Under the pieces are notes generated by a model, which was given only the letters and a program-made list of their open reading frames with translations, had not been told where the DNA came from and ran no database searches. Made by a program: the position numbers and the translations under genes. Below, piece by piece: positions 53,749 through 63,722 of a stretch of 64,000 bases of DNA. The first letter of the stretch is position 1. Each line of letters begins with the position of its first letter. The DNA comes from Saprospiraceae bacterium (GTDB taxonomy: Bacteria; Bacteroidota; Bacteroidia; Chitinophagales; Saprospiraceae): assembly GCA_016719615.1 (NCBI GenBank), contig JADJYQ010000006.1:402100-466099 (forward strand), read 5' to 3'.

Positions 53749-54114
53749 TTACTTTAAATTTTTAATGCCATCGTATCCTCCAAGGTTGTAGACTTTTTTA
53801 AAGCCATTTTTCTTCATGTACTCTACAGCATCACTACTTCTGCCCCCAGCGGCACAATGCAGGTAGTAGGTTTTATTTTTATCCCAAGTGGCCGCTTTTT
53901 TTCTGAAATCGTCGCTTAACCAATCTGCATGTATAGCTTTGGTGTGATGACCGCTATTCCATTCTTCAGAAGTACGAACATCAACAATAGTTCCTGGTTC
54001 TTTTTTGAGTTGAGTAGCTACATCTTTTACAAATTCCTGGGCATTAGAGGCTTGATTGCAAGCGAAAAAGCTTAATAATAAAAAGGATATTACTGTCGGA
54101 TTGAAAATTTTCAT
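53749..54114 (-). CDS. Rhodanese-like lipoprotein
   Basis: 121 residues. The signal ends in FFACNQ (lipobox Cys near residue 19). It has a single rhodanese domain with PGTIVDVRTSEEWNSGHHTKAIH and the active-site loop HCAAGGRS (Cys87). It would transfer sulfane sulfur or act as a periplasmic binding protein. It is 12 bases upstream of the HflX stop's neighbour and 66 bases from the TauE/SafE-type exporter gene, so it probably shares sulfur handling with it. Confidence 0.88.
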   Translation of the reverse strand: MKIFNPTVISFLLLSFFACNQASNAQEFVKDVATQLKKEPGTIVDVRTSEEWNSGHHTKAIHADWLSDDFRKKAATWDKNKTYYLHCAAGGRSSDAVEYMKKNGFKKVYNLGGYDGIKNLK

Positions 54115-54180
54115 TTAAATATATTTTGAAGGAAACGAAAGAATGATATATAAAGTTCAAGTTTTAGTAAAAGATGCCAA

Positions 54181-54993
54181 TTATTTAAGCAGAATATGAA
54201 GTACTTCTTCGTACAACATAAAACAGGCTACAAAGATGAGGACAAATCCAAATAATCGTTTGAGTTTTTCGGAAGAAAATTGATGCGCAATTTGAGTTCC
54301 ATATAAACTGGAACTAACGGTAATGAAAGTGAAAGTGCTCAGCAATTTCCAGTCTAAGTGATAAAGAAGTTCGGTTTTTGCCATCAGTCCCATGGCCGTG
54401 TTTAAAAATATGATGCACAATGAACTTCCTACTGCAATTTTAAATTCTAGATCTAATAATAATACAAGAGCCGGTACGATGAGAAACCCGCCACCGGCGC
54501 CTAAAAGTCCTGTGATGGCTCCTACAAAAAGACCATTTAAAACAAAGGATAGGTTTTGATTTAAATGTTTATCTGTTGCTTTGTGTTCAACAACATTTTT
54601 CGAAAGCATTTTGAAAGCCACGACAAACATCAATAATGCAAAAACGATGAGCAAACCTCCGGATTTGCTAATGATGTAATCGTTTAAAGTGAATAATCGA
54701 TCTGGAATGGCGGGCAAAACGAAACCTCGGAAAATCCAGACAGAGATCAACGAAGGAATACCGAAGGAAATAATGGCTCTGACATGGATCTGCTTCATGC
54801 GAAAATATTGGATGGCCGTAGTAAAGCTAGTGAGACAAACCACAAATAGCGAACAAGTAATTGCGTCCAGACCGTTGACTTTCAGAACATAAACAAATAC
54901 AGGGATAGTTAAAATGGCTCCACCGGCACCGATGATACCCAGAGATAATCCAATAAGGATGGCGCAGAGGAAGGCGAGGAAGAGGAGAAACAT
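54181..54993 (-). CDS. Sulfite exporter TauE/SafE family membrane protein
   Basis: 270 residues with eight predicted membrane helices and the duplicated family motif: GLSLGIIGAGGAILTIPVFVYVL (about 16-38) and VGAITGLLGAGGGFLIVPALVLLL (about 155-178). The family exports sulfite, sulfoacetate or related organosulfur anions. It precedes a rhodanese lipoprotein on the same strand, a common sulfur-detoxification pairing in Bacteroidota. Confidence 0.92.
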   Translation of the reverse strand: MFLLFLAFLCAILIGLSLGIIGAGGAILTIPVFVYVLKVNGLDAITCSLFVVCLTSFTTAIQYFRMKQIHVRAIISFGIPSLISVWIFRGFVLPAIPDRLFTLNDYIISKSGGLLIVFALLMFVVAFKMLSKNVVEHKATDKHLNQNLSFVLNGLFVGAITGLLGAGGGFLIVPALVLLLDLEFKIAVGSSLCIIFLNTAMGLMAKTELLYHLDWKLLSTFTFITVSSSLYGTQIAHQFSSEKLKRLFGFVLIFVACFMLYEEVLHILLK

Positions 54994-55236
54994 GGTGTAA
55001 AGTTAAACAGGATTGGACAAGATTAAATAGGATTGAACAGGATTGGCTGGTATATACTGTGATGGGTAAAATTATGGAGGATTTTATTGGAGTTTATCTT
55101 TAGGTTTTGATGATTTAGGAGTGAATACTTGAGGACTTTGTTTTCAGTTTAGTAAGATGTAATAATAAAATGAATTTTATTTAAGAATAAGATGTTTGTG
55201 AATTTGTATTTTGCGGCAACAATAATAACTCGACCT

Positions 55237-58113
55237 ATGGCAAAATATCTTTTATTCTTCCTTTTTTTATTGCCTTTAACTTCCAAAGGCCAGCCTGTGG
55301 ATTCTGCAGTTATTAAGCAAGTGGATAGTTTGATAAATAAATCCAAAGAATATGCATCCAAACGAAATATACAATCGGCATTGGAAATGTTGGATAAGGC
55401 CGGTGAATCGTCAGCATTACATTTTGGAAAGCTCTCTAAATCTTATGGCAAAATTTGTCACCATTCTGCAAATTTGTTAGCGAAGGGTACTGATTTTTTT
55501 TTGGCTGAACAAAAATATCTTGAAGCCATTAAAATTTATGGTAAACCGGAAAATGATGCTCATGCAGAGTATTGTATAGTCTTGCAAGATTATGCCGCTT
55601 CCTGTTCTTTGTTTGGTTATTTTGAAAAAGCTGAAAATAATTACATCATTGCTAAAAGTATAATAGAAGAAACGTATGGTCGTTCAACTTCAAAGTATTG
55701 CTCAATCCTAAAAAATTATGGCGCATTAAAATATAACCAGAATGATTATAAGGCGGCTGAAAAATTATTATTGGAAAGTTACCGCTGTATGGTTGACAAT
55801 AGTTTTGTTGACGAGCCTATTTATTTGGATTTACTTGAATCATTGGCAAATCTTTATACGACTATGAGAATTTGGGATAAGGTAATTGATTACCGAAGCC
55901 AATGTAAACGAGGTATTGAGAAAAAGTTTGGTAAAAAAAGTTTGCAGTATGCGTCTACACAGGTACAAATTGCAAATACGGCTTTATTCTCAGGAAACCT
56001 GGATGAGGCAGAATTAGTATTTTTAGAGGCCAAAAGTTTGTTTGAAGATTCTTTAAAAGTTACGGTCCACCCATATTATATTAATTGCCTGGGCAGACTC
56101 GCTGATGTATATTTTAAAATGTATGAATTTGAAAAATCAGAGAAATTGTATATGCAAGTAATTTCTTTTTTTGAAAATACAATCAAAAATAGGGTACATC
56201 CATTTTATTTTGAATGCCTTATTTCACTTTCAGACTTACATCTTCAAAGAGGCAATTTTCAGGAAACCGAATCTCGTTTATTAAATTTGAACAAACAAAT
56301 AATGGAGATTCTTGGAGACCATTCCAATACGTATTATAATTGTTTATTGCTGCAAAGCAATTTATATCATCTGAGCTCAAACACAGGAAAAGGGGATTCG
56401 ATATTCACTTTACTTATCGACAGAGCACAAGGCAATATTTTGAATGGTGCTAGCCATTTATCGGAAAGTGAATTATTGCAATATTTAAATACCTTTAAAG
56501 GAGCCCTAAACAGGGTTTATTCATACGCAAATGATGCAAAAGTTCAAAGTGTTGTTGCAGAGAACTTAAGTTTTGATAATGCGCTTTTCTTTAAAGGCTT
56601 CGTATTAAATTCATATGGAGCCATCCAAAGGATTAAAAATAAAGATGAATTCATTAATGATCAGTTCAAAAGTTTAAACGAATGTAAGCAAAATCTTTAT
56701 AAGGAATATGCCAAACCGCTTAGTCAAAGAACTAAAACAAATGAACTGGAAGCACTGTGTAATTCAAAAGAAAAAGAAATCATTGACAAAGTAGATGGAC
56801 TTGCAGATTTATTAAAGATGGTAACATGGGAAGAAATGCGAGGATCCTTAAAACCAAAGGAACTTGCAATGGAAATAATTCATTTTAATTATCATAGGAA
56901 TGGATATAATGGGAATACATTATATGCAGCAGTTTTATTAGCTAAGGAATACGCAAAACCGATATTCGTACCTCTTTTTGAAGAAAAGTCCCTGGATTCT
57001 GTATTGAGTCAACATATTTCGAGAAGATCAGATTATGTGAATCTCTTGTATCAAAATATAGATAGAGGAGCTATCCATAAAGACTCAAAGGGAGTTAAGT
57101 CATTGTATGAACTTATCTGGGCGCCAATGGAAAAATATTTACATGGAATTGAGAAAATTTATTACTCACCATCAGGATTGTTGCACCGTATTCATCTTGA
57201 AGCTATTTCAATATCCTATGATAAGACGATTGGCGATCGCTATCAAATAATCACTTTGAACAGTACCCGGCAATTAGTTATTTCAGGACTAACGAATGTT
57301 AGCAATCAGGATGTGGTATTGTATGGAGGCATACATTTTGATGTGGATAGTACTTTTAATGGATCAGAGCCTATTTTAGCTTCAAGATCAAGAGGTGAGT
57401 TATCATTTGAATACGTCGATACAAGCTTGCGAGGCGGAAGCTGGAATTATTTGCCGGGAACTGAAAGAGAGATTCAGGCCATAGAAGAAGTGGTAAAATC
57501 CAAGGCTTTTAAGGTCATGGTCAAACGTGGAAGTGCGGCTACAGAAGAATCTTTTAAACAAATTGGTGAGAGAACAGCATCACCACGTGTATTGCATATA
57601 TCTACTCATGGATATTTTTTTCCAGATTCGAAGAAAGAAGTTGGCAATTTTCAGTTGGCAGTTACCAGTGAAGAACCCGCTTTTAAAATCTCAGAACATC
57701 CCATGCTCCGTTCGGGCCTTATCTTAGCAGGCGGAAATGCCGGGTGGAAGGGACAACAATCGCTGGAAGTTCGAGAAGATGGTGTACTGACCGCTTATGA
57801 AATCAGTCAAATGAATTTATCCAATACCGAACTCGTCGTATTATCAGCGTGTGAAACGGGATTAGGCGATATCAAAGGCAACGAAGGCGTTTATGGATTG
57901 CAACGTGCATTTAAAATAGCAGGAGCGAAATATTTGATCATGAGTTTGTGGCAGGTACCGGATCGCGAGACTAAAGAATTTATGGTGAGTTTTTATAAAA
58001 ACTGGTTGACGAAAAAGAAAAGCATACCCGAAGCATTCAGGATGACACAGAAAGAAATGCGGGAGCGTTTTATCAATCCTTATGCATGGGCGGGGTTTGT
58101 GTTGGTGGAATGA
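55237..58113 (+). CDS. Exported TPR-CHAT domain protein (paralog 1)
   Basis: 958 residues from the ATG at 55237; the frame is open from 55192, but this start gives a clean signal peptide (MAKYLLFFLFLLPLTSKGQ). About six kinesin-light-chain-like TPR units cover residues ~25-390 (for example EAELVFLEAKSLFEDSLKVT). A helical linker (~400-600) leads to a C-terminal CHAT peptidase domain with His791 (HISTHGYFFPD) and Cys872 (LSACETGLGD), both catalytic residues intact. The last ~150 codons are nearly identical in DNA to those of the next gene. It contains the palindrome at 57288 in frame (GLTNVS). Confidence 0.92.
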   Translation: MAKYLLFFLFLLPLTSKGQPVDSAVIKQVDSLINKSKEYASKRNIQSALEMLDKAGESSALHFGKLSKSYGKICHHSANLLAKGTDFFLAEQKYLEAIKIYGKPENDAHAEYCIVLQDYAASCSLFGYFEKAENNYIIAKSIIEETYGRSTSKYCSILKNYGALKYNQNDYKAAEKLLLESYRCMVDNSFVDEPIYLDLLESLANLYTTMRIWDKVIDYRSQCKRGIEKKFGKKSLQYASTQVQIANTALFSGNLDEAELVFLEAKSLFEDSLKVTVHPYYINCLGRLADVYFKMYEFEKSEKLYMQVISFFENTIKNRVHPFYFECLISLSDLHLQRGNFQETESRLLNLNKQIMEILGDHSNTYYNCLLLQSNLYHLSSNTGKGDSIFTLLIDRAQGNILNGASHLSESELLQYLNTFKGALNRVYSYANDAKVQSVVAENLSFDNALFFKGFVLNSYGAIQRIKNKDEFINDQFKSLNECKQNLYKEYAKPLSQRTKTNELEALCNSKEKEIIDKVDGLADLLKMVTWEEMRGSLKPKELAMEIIHFNYHRNGYNGNTLYAAVLLAKEYAKPIFVPLFEEKSLDSVLSQHISRRSDYVNLLYQNIDRGAIHKDSKGVKSLYELIWAPMEKYLHGIEKIYYSPSGLLHRIHLEAISISYDKTIGDRYQIITLNSTRQLVISGLTNVSNQDVVLYGGIHFDVDSTFNGSEPILASRSRGELSFEYVDTSLRGGSWNYLPGTEREIQAIEEVVKSKAFKVMVKRGSAATEESFKQIGERTASPRVLHISTHGYFFPDSKKEVGNFQLAVTSEEPAFKISEHPMLRSGLILAGGNAGWKGQQSLEVREDGVLTAYEISQMNLSNTELVVLSACETGLGDIKGNEGVYGLQRAFKIAGAKYLIMSLWQVPDRETKEFMVSFYKNWLTKKKSIPEAFRMTQKEMRERFINPYAWAGFVLVE
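57288..57303. repeat. Palindrome actaacgaatgttagc inside CHAT gene
   Basis: Same 14-base core as at 22859 and 50849. In frame it encodes L-T-N-V-S at a point where the paralogous CHAT gene has unrelated sequence, so it looks inserted or selected rather than required by the protein. Confidence 0.55.
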
Positions 58114-58527
58114 ATTTCCTCGTGCTCTTCGCTCATTCTCACTCTGATTTTTGGGGGTGCTGACGCATTTGGACAGCATGCAGACAAGCTCCGCTTCGTC
58201 AGCATTTGTGTGGGTGGAGTAATTTAGACAAATAAACTCTTATATCTCACTCATTCTTCTAGATATAATTATGCTTAGTGTATTTTGGATTTCTTTGTCG
58301 AACTATGTAAATGTGAAATAGATATAAGAATGAATTGAGACCAAGCATTTATTTATTACTAGTTATTTGGTTTTTAGTATGTGAGTAAAAATTACCATCT
58401 TTGATTTTCTGTCAACAGCTATTGTTCATCCAATTTTGGGTTTATTGAGTTATTGGCAATGATTATTACAAATTTAAATCATTTTAAGACTTCTTTATAG
58501 TTATTTTTATTTAAATACTCAAACTCA
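58114..58527. other. Gap between the two CHAT genes
   Basis: No gene is supported. The first ~90 bases resemble the tail after the second CHAT gene (ctcattctcact(c/t)tgattttt), so the duplication extends past the stop. A long-loop hairpin tgctgacg (58158-58165) / cgtcagca (58197-58204) may end transcription. The rest is very AT-rich with no exact -7 element. Confidence 0.5.
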
Positions 58528-61500
58528 GTGAAGACCTTAAACAAGTTTATTTTTATTATGTCTTTTATTCCTTCATTTGTATTCTCACAAATTGTGGATA
58601 CAAATAGTGTAATCAAAGAAGTGAATAATTTAATATCAGAATCTAGAAAATATTCACTAAAAAGAGATCTAAATACGGCATTAAAATTATTAAATGATGC
58701 TGATTCTTTATGTGAAGTTACTGTGGGAAAAGAATCAGTGATTTATGCAAAAGTAATTTTTAATATTGGCAGAGTTCATTTTCTAAAAATGGACTATGCT
58801 GCTGCTGAGAAAGGATATTTTCAAGCATTGGAAATTTATAAGCAAAAAAATGCAACAAATGACGAGGAATACCCGGCCATATTGATGCAAGTAAGTGTGT
58901 TATACAGAGATCAGCATAAATACGAATTGGCTGAAAATTATTGTCGGGAGTCATTGATCCTAAGAGAAAAGATATTTGGTATTAATAGTAAGCAGTATTG
59001 TTCCTCTTTGATAAGTCTGGCGAATATTTTTAATTTGACAAACCGTTTTAAAGAAGCGGAATCAATATATCTGGAGGTCAAGGATTTTTATAAAAAAAAT
59101 TTAGGAGATACCCATCCTGATTACATTGTGAATTTGCATAATTTAGCATATTTGTATATTAAGCTTGAAAAATTTGAAGAAGCTGAAATCCATTTAATGG
59201 AAGCTAAAAGTTTACTAGCAATGACAGAGGGTACAAATAGTGGTAAATATGCTACGTGTATTAATACTCTGGGGATTTTATATTCAAATATGGCTATGTA
59301 TGAAATAGCAAAACCTTTATATCTCGAGGCGAAAGAAATATTTGAACAACTTGTTGGAAAAAAACATCCGCTATATATAGCGTGTATTCAAAATTTAGTA
59401 GGCATATATTTTAAGATTGGGGAGTTTGAGATATCAGAAACTTACCAGCGTGAGATGATTGTAAAAAAAGAAGAAATGCAAGAAAAAGATATCGAAAGTT
59501 ATGCATTAGGGTTAAATAATTTAGCAGGATTGTATCTGGGATTGGGTAATTATAAAAAAGCGGAAGCACTATATCTTGAAGCAAAAGAGATTAATGAAAG
59601 TAAATTCGGTAGAAACCATGATGGATTTGTTTCAAATATAGCAAATCTTGCAATACTCTATTTCTATAATTCAGAATTTGAGAAGGCAGAAATATATTAC
59701 AAGGAAGCACTGCAAATCAATGAGGAATTATACGGCAGTGAGAATTTGAAGAGTGTTGCATATTTAGAAAATCTAGCTATTTTATATAAAACCACAGGGA
59801 GATACGATTTAAGCGAATCCTATTTTATGGTATCTAAACGAATTATTCAAACTTTATTAGGGGTTGAAAGTAGAGATTACGCGAGAAGTCTGAAAAACCT
59901 GGCTACTTTATATGTTAAAATGAATTTGGATGTGATTGCCGATTCATTATTTAATCAAGCAAATAAATTACTGGAAAAGCAACATGTTAAAAATGATGTT
60001 GTGTATCGGGAGAATTTGTTAAATATGGCAAAGTTTTATGAAATGAAGGGCTTATTTAAGCGTTCAGAACCCCTATTTCAAGTGTTTTTTGAGTTAGAAA
60101 AGGAACGACTTCGACATGGCTTGACGTTTTTGTCTGAAAGGGAACTTGTTATGTATATGAATTCTTTTAAACACAGTTCAGATTTCTTAGTAAGTGCATA
60201 TCTAAACCGAGTGGAAAAGAAACAGGAGGATATATCTAATGAGATGCTCACATTACTTTTTGATAATATCCTTTTTCAAAGGGCTTTTGCATTGAATTCT
60301 GCTTCAAAAATTAATTCATTGGCAAAAAAATCTGGACATATCGCTGAAGACTATTTGCGATTGAAAGGTTATAAGCGCCAATTATCTATTGAATATACAT
60401 TGGCAAAAAGAAATCAAAATAAAATTGATACATTGGAGGATAAAGCCAATGAAATTGAGAAGAAATTAATTAGAGATCAGCATGGATTTTTACAACTTGA
60501 TCAAATTGTGAATTATCAAGATATTTTAGGCAAAATTGGAAAAGATGAAGTTGTCGTAGAATTTCTGGATTTTAATCGGAATGAAATAGATAGCCTCAAG
60601 GAAAAAGTATATTCGGTTCTATTATTGAGGGGTGGTTGGGCAAAACCAGTTTTTGTTTATTTGTGTAGTGAGCGTTCTTTGGATTCAGTACTCAATGATC
60701 CAGTTGGAAGGGTATCCGGGCAGAAATTTTATAGAGATATGTATTCAATTTCAAGTGATCAAAAAGACGAAAATATAAATAATGCTTTATTGAAACTGAT
60801 CTGGAAACCTATGTCGCAATATATGGAGGGAATTAAAAAAATCTATTATTCGGCATCAGGCATTATGCATAGAGTTAATTTAAGTGCTATACCTTTAACA
60901 GGTAATCAAACATTAGGGGAGAAGATACAAATTGTTTCGTTGTCAAGTAGTAAGCAACTGTTTCAAAGCCAGAGTTATTTACCACAAAATAATAATGCCA
61001 TTTTATTTGGAGGAATACATTATTCCCAGGATTCAACAGATCTTGATACATTTTCGCTAGTATCAACAAGGAGTCACGATGGAGTCGACAATCAGTCTAA
61101 TGATAATACTTTACCTAACGATTATTGGAAAATGTTACCATGGACAATCAAAGAGATTTCAGCTATCGGTAATTTATTAGAAAGCAGCTCCATACATGTA
61201 AAGTTAATAACTGGAAAATCTGCTACAGAGGATGCATTTAAGAAGATAGAGAATTTGAAAAGCTCTCCCAGGATTTTGCATATTGCGACACATGGATATT
61301 TTTTTCCAGATCCGAACAAGGAAGTTGATAATTCACAGTTGGCTGTTTCCGGTGAAGAACCCGTTTTTAAAATCTCAGAACATCCCATGCTCCGTTCGGG
61401 CCTTATCTTAGCTGGCGGAAATGCCGGGTGGAAAGGACAACAGACGCTGGAAGGTCGGGAGGATGGTGTGCTAACAGCTTACGAAATCAGTCAAATGAAT

Positions 61501-61797
61501 TTATCCAATACCGAACTCGTCGTATTATCAGCCTGTGAAACCGGATTAGGCGATATCAAAGGCAACGAAGGCGTTTATGGATTGCAACGCGCATTTAAAA
61601 TAGCTGGAGCAAAATATTTGATGATGAGTTTGTGGCAGGTTCCGGATCGCGAGACCAAAGAATTCATGGTAAGTTTTTATAAGAACTGGCTGACGAAAAA
61701 GAAAAGCATACCTGAAGCATTCAGGATGACGCAGAAAGAAATGCGGGAGCGTTTTATCAATCCTTATGCCTGGGCGGGATTTGTGTTGGTGGAATGA
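58528..61797 (+). CDS. Exported TPR-CHAT domain protein (paralog 2)
   Basis: 1089 residues from a GTG start, chosen because it gives a signal peptide (MKTLNKFIFIMSFIPSFVFSQ); the ATG at 58558 would leave only part of it. About nine kinesin-light-chain-type TPR units cover residues ~40-490 (for example YAxxLxNLAxLYxxxGxYxxAExLYLEAKxI). The linker is followed by the CHAT domain with His922 (HIATHGYFFPD) and Cys1003 (LSACETGLGD). CHAT peptidases are caspase-like and are usually controlled by their TPR or sensor part. The last ~150 codons match paralog 1 almost base for base. Confidence 0.93.
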   Translation: MKTLNKFIFIMSFIPSFVFSQIVDTNSVIKEVNNLISESRKYSLKRDLNTALKLLNDADSLCEVTVGKESVIYAKVIFNIGRVHFLKMDYAAAEKGYFQALEIYKQKNATNDEEYPAILMQVSVLYRDQHKYELAENYCRESLILREKIFGINSKQYCSSLISLANIFNLTNRFKEAESIYLEVKDFYKKNLGDTHPDYIVNLHNLAYLYIKLEKFEEAEIHLMEAKSLLAMTEGTNSGKYATCINTLGILYSNMAMYEIAKPLYLEAKEIFEQLVGKKHPLYIACIQNLVGIYFKIGEFEISETYQREMIVKKEEMQEKDIESYALGLNNLAGLYLGLGNYKKAEALYLEAKEINESKFGRNHDGFVSNIANLAILYFYNSEFEKAEIYYKEALQINEELYGSENLKSVAYLENLAILYKTTGRYDLSESYFMVSKRIIQTLLGVESRDYARSLKNLATLYVKMNLDVIADSLFNQANKLLEKQHVKNDVVYRENLLNMAKFYEMKGLFKRSEPLFQVFFELEKERLRHGLTFLSERELVMYMNSFKHSSDFLVSAYLNRVEKKQEDISNEMLTLLFDNILFQRAFALNSASKINSLAKKSGHIAEDYLRLKGYKRQLSIEYTLAKRNQNKIDTLEDKANEIEKKLIRDQHGFLQLDQIVNYQDILGKIGKDEVVVEFLDFNRNEIDSLKEKVYSVLLLRGGWAKPVFVYLCSERSLDSVLNDPVGRVSGQKFYRDMYSISSDQKDENINNALLKLIWKPMSQYMEGIKKIYYSASGIMHRVNLSAIPLTGNQTLGEKIQIVSLSSSKQLFQSQSYLPQNNNAILFGGIHYSQDSTDLDTFSLVSTRSHDGVDNQSNDNTLPNDYWKMLPWTIKEISAIGNLLESSSIHVKLITGKSATEDAFKKIENLKSSPRILHIATHGYFFPDPNKEVDNSQLAVSGEEPVFKISEHPMLRSGLILAGGNAGWKGQQTLEGREDGVLTAYEISQMNLSNTELVVLSACETGLGDIKGNEGVYGLQRAFKIAGAKYLMMSLWQVPDRETKEFMVSFYKNWLTKKKSIPEAFRMTQKEMRERFINPYAWAGFVLVE

Positions 61798-61939
61798 GTT
61801 TTCTCATTCTCCGCGCTCATTCTCACTTTGATTTTCGTCAGCATGCCGACAGGCTGGCGGCTTCATCAGTTATTGTTAGAATAAAACATAAGAACCGAAA
61901 GTTTTAAATATTTTCGATTTTTATTACGGTTATTTATGG

Positions 61940-62824
61940 CTAATTGGCGGGACTATTTTGATCTTCTTTTTTAAAATCAATTTGACCTGCTTTAAGTAAA
62001 GATGCTTCGTCTTTTTGAATGGATTGTGATAGCCTTGTAAATTCTTTATTGCAGGGTTTCCCACAGGCCAGTGCATTTAAAAAGGAGTACCATTCTATAT
62101 CCATAGTTTTTTGAGGGTCCGGACTTTGGCTGAGGGACAATTTAAATAAATTTCCGGCATCGGTATATTTACCGAGTCTGAAATAACAAATGGCCTGAAA
62201 ATAGGGTTTTTCAAAACTAACGTTAGTTAGTTTATGAAGATAATCCAATGCTTTAGAATAGGCTTCTAAATTAAATTCCATTTTTGCAGAGTCCAGTAAA
62301 CTTTCCGTTGAACCGCCTCTGACATAAGAAAAATCTTCGGGAGTAGAAAAATAAAAATCGGCCATTTCTCGGGCAGAACCGGGATCTTGCCATGCAAAGA
62401 TGGGCGTTTCTTTTGGAAGTGTTTCTTGCTGCTTTGGCAAACTATCTCGGATAGGTTGTTTTGAATTGTTTTGAAGGCTGTCCTCCGGCAAAAGAATTTT
62501 GTCCACCTGCTCAGGAATTAGGATGGTTTTTGCCGGATGGAGGCCTGAATCCGAAGTAAAGTTTATTGTGCTAAAATAGAGGATACCCACACTGATCAGT
62601 CCCGCAATAGCAATCCATTTAATCCATTTTAATCGTCTGTTGTTTTGTTGTGCTTGTTGTATTTTTTCTGAAAGACCTATCCGACGAAGATCTTTTATCA
62701 ATTCTCTGGTTTGATGGACTTCAGCCTGTAGATCCGGGTCGAGTTTCAACTGACGATCGAAGGCTTCCAGTTCCTCTTCCGTCATTTCGCCGTTTATATA
62801 TTTTTCAATGTCAAAGTTGCGCAT
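61940..62824 (-). CDS. Membrane anti-sigma-like protein with TPR-like tail
   Basis: 294 residues. The N-terminus (RNFDIEKYINGEMTEEELEAFDRQLKLDPDLQAEV) is typical of cytosolic anti-sigma-type partners in Bacteroidota (no zinc-binding HxxxCxxC). One transmembrane helix lies at about 69-87, followed by a low-complexity periplasmic linker and a TPR-like domain (AYSKALDYLHKLTNVSFEKPYFQAICYFRLGKYTDAGNLFKLSL). It overlaps the sigma-factor gene by 14 bases and faces the CHAT genes. Confidence 0.82.
   Translation of the reverse strand: MRNFDIEKYINGEMTEEELEAFDRQLKLDPDLQAEVHQTRELIKDLRRIGLSEKIQQAQQNNRRLKWIKWIAIAGLISVGILYFSTINFTSDSGLHPAKTILIPEQVDKILLPEDSLQNNSKQPIRDSLPKQQETLPKETPIFAWQDPGSAREMADFYFSTPEDFSYVRGGSTESLLDSAKMEFNLEAYSKALDYLHKLTNVSFEKPYFQAICYFRLGKYTDAGNLFKLSLSQSPDPQKTMDIEWYSFLNALACGKPCNKEFTRLSQSIQKDEASLLKAGQIDFKKEDQNSPAN
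62216..62227. repeat. 12-bp palindrome actaacgttagt
   Basis: A perfect palindrome (ACTAAC-GTTAGT with no spacer) inside the anti-sigma-like gene. It shares both arms with the dispersed 16-bp palindromes but lacks the 4-base centre. Confidence 0.4.
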
Positions 62825-63461
62825 AACTGGATTTATATTTGTTTGATAAAGCCAACAGTTTTTTCATACACTGACTGCGGCTTACCCTCAACGAATCTGC
62901 ATTTTTATAGCTTGTCCTGTTTTCCTTTATTTGTTCTTCATCTGAAAGTTCGGAAATATATTTGAGATAAATGAGCTCTTTGCAGGGAGAGCCAAGCTCT
63001 TCGAGCATCCTTTTCAATAGTTTCAGTTTATCACCAATGCCCAGGTCAGCATCTTCCAGTGTAGGATACTCATGCAGTTGCTCGTCTAAAGGATCTGTGA
63101 GCAGATGATGTTTGAGCCTTGATGCATTCAGGCATAAGTTCTTGCAAATCGAGATTAAGTAGGTTTTTGGCGATGACCGCTCCGTTTGAAATTGGTCCGA
63201 TTTTATTTTATTCAACAAAATGAGCATGCCATCGTGTAGGATTTCATTTAATAATTCATCCCGGAGCTCTAATTGTTTCATCATTTTAGATACAGAACTT
63301 TCAACATTTTGCAACAGACACTGTATAGCCTGGGTCTCTTCCCTGGCCAGGCCAATGAACAGTTTTTCATCTGTTTGATACAATCTGCACGGAAAAATCC
63401 AGTGTAAAGGATTCTTCTTTACCTCCTCCATAGGTCCAAGTATTAAGGTCCATGCAAACAT
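62811..63461 (-). CDS. ECF-type RNA polymerase sigma factor
   Basis: 216 residues. The N-terminal part (LLNEILHDGMLILLNKIKSDQFQTERSSPKTYLISICKNLCLNASRLK, about 65-115) is a sigma-70 region 2, and the C-terminal part (LGSPCKELIYLKYISELSDEEQIKENRTSYKNADSLRVSRSQCMKKL, about 155-205) is a region 4 with its helix-turn-helix. Upstream of its start the strand shows TACATTTTG, one base longer than the -7 consensus. It is followed by the membrane anti-sigma-like gene, as expected for ECF pairs. Confidence 0.9.
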   Translation of the reverse strand: MFAWTLILGPMEEVKKNPLHWIFPCRLYQTDEKLFIGLAREETQAIQCLLQNVESSVSKMMKQLELRDELLNEILHDGMLILLNKIKSDQFQTERSSPKTYLISICKNLCLNASRLKHHLLTDPLDEQLHEYPTLEDADLGIGDKLKLLKRMLEELGSPCKELIYLKYISELSDEEQIKENRTSYKNADSLRVSRSQCMKKLLALSNKYKSSYAQL

Positions 63462-63722
63462 ACAATATTAGTTATTGTCATGGAAGCTTCAAAATGTAAA
63501 TCAATCATTTGTTAACAGATAAATACTTTTCTTATATCTATTCAGGCAACCGAGTAAGAGACTTGAACAGAACCATAGTCATGGAAACAAATTATTTTGA
63601 AATTCTTTACATTTTCCTTTCCGGTAACAATAAGGGATAGAAGGACTCCAAAACTGGAGCAAGGCTCAAGTATATGATGCGGAGAACTTGAATTCTTAAC
63701 TAAAACAATAAAAGTAAAAATT
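63462..63722. other. Intergenic region between sigma factor and lipoprotein
   Basis: No gene is supported (a 63-codon minus-strand frame at 63542-63733 lacks any features). It should hold the divergent promoters. Confidence 0.4.
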
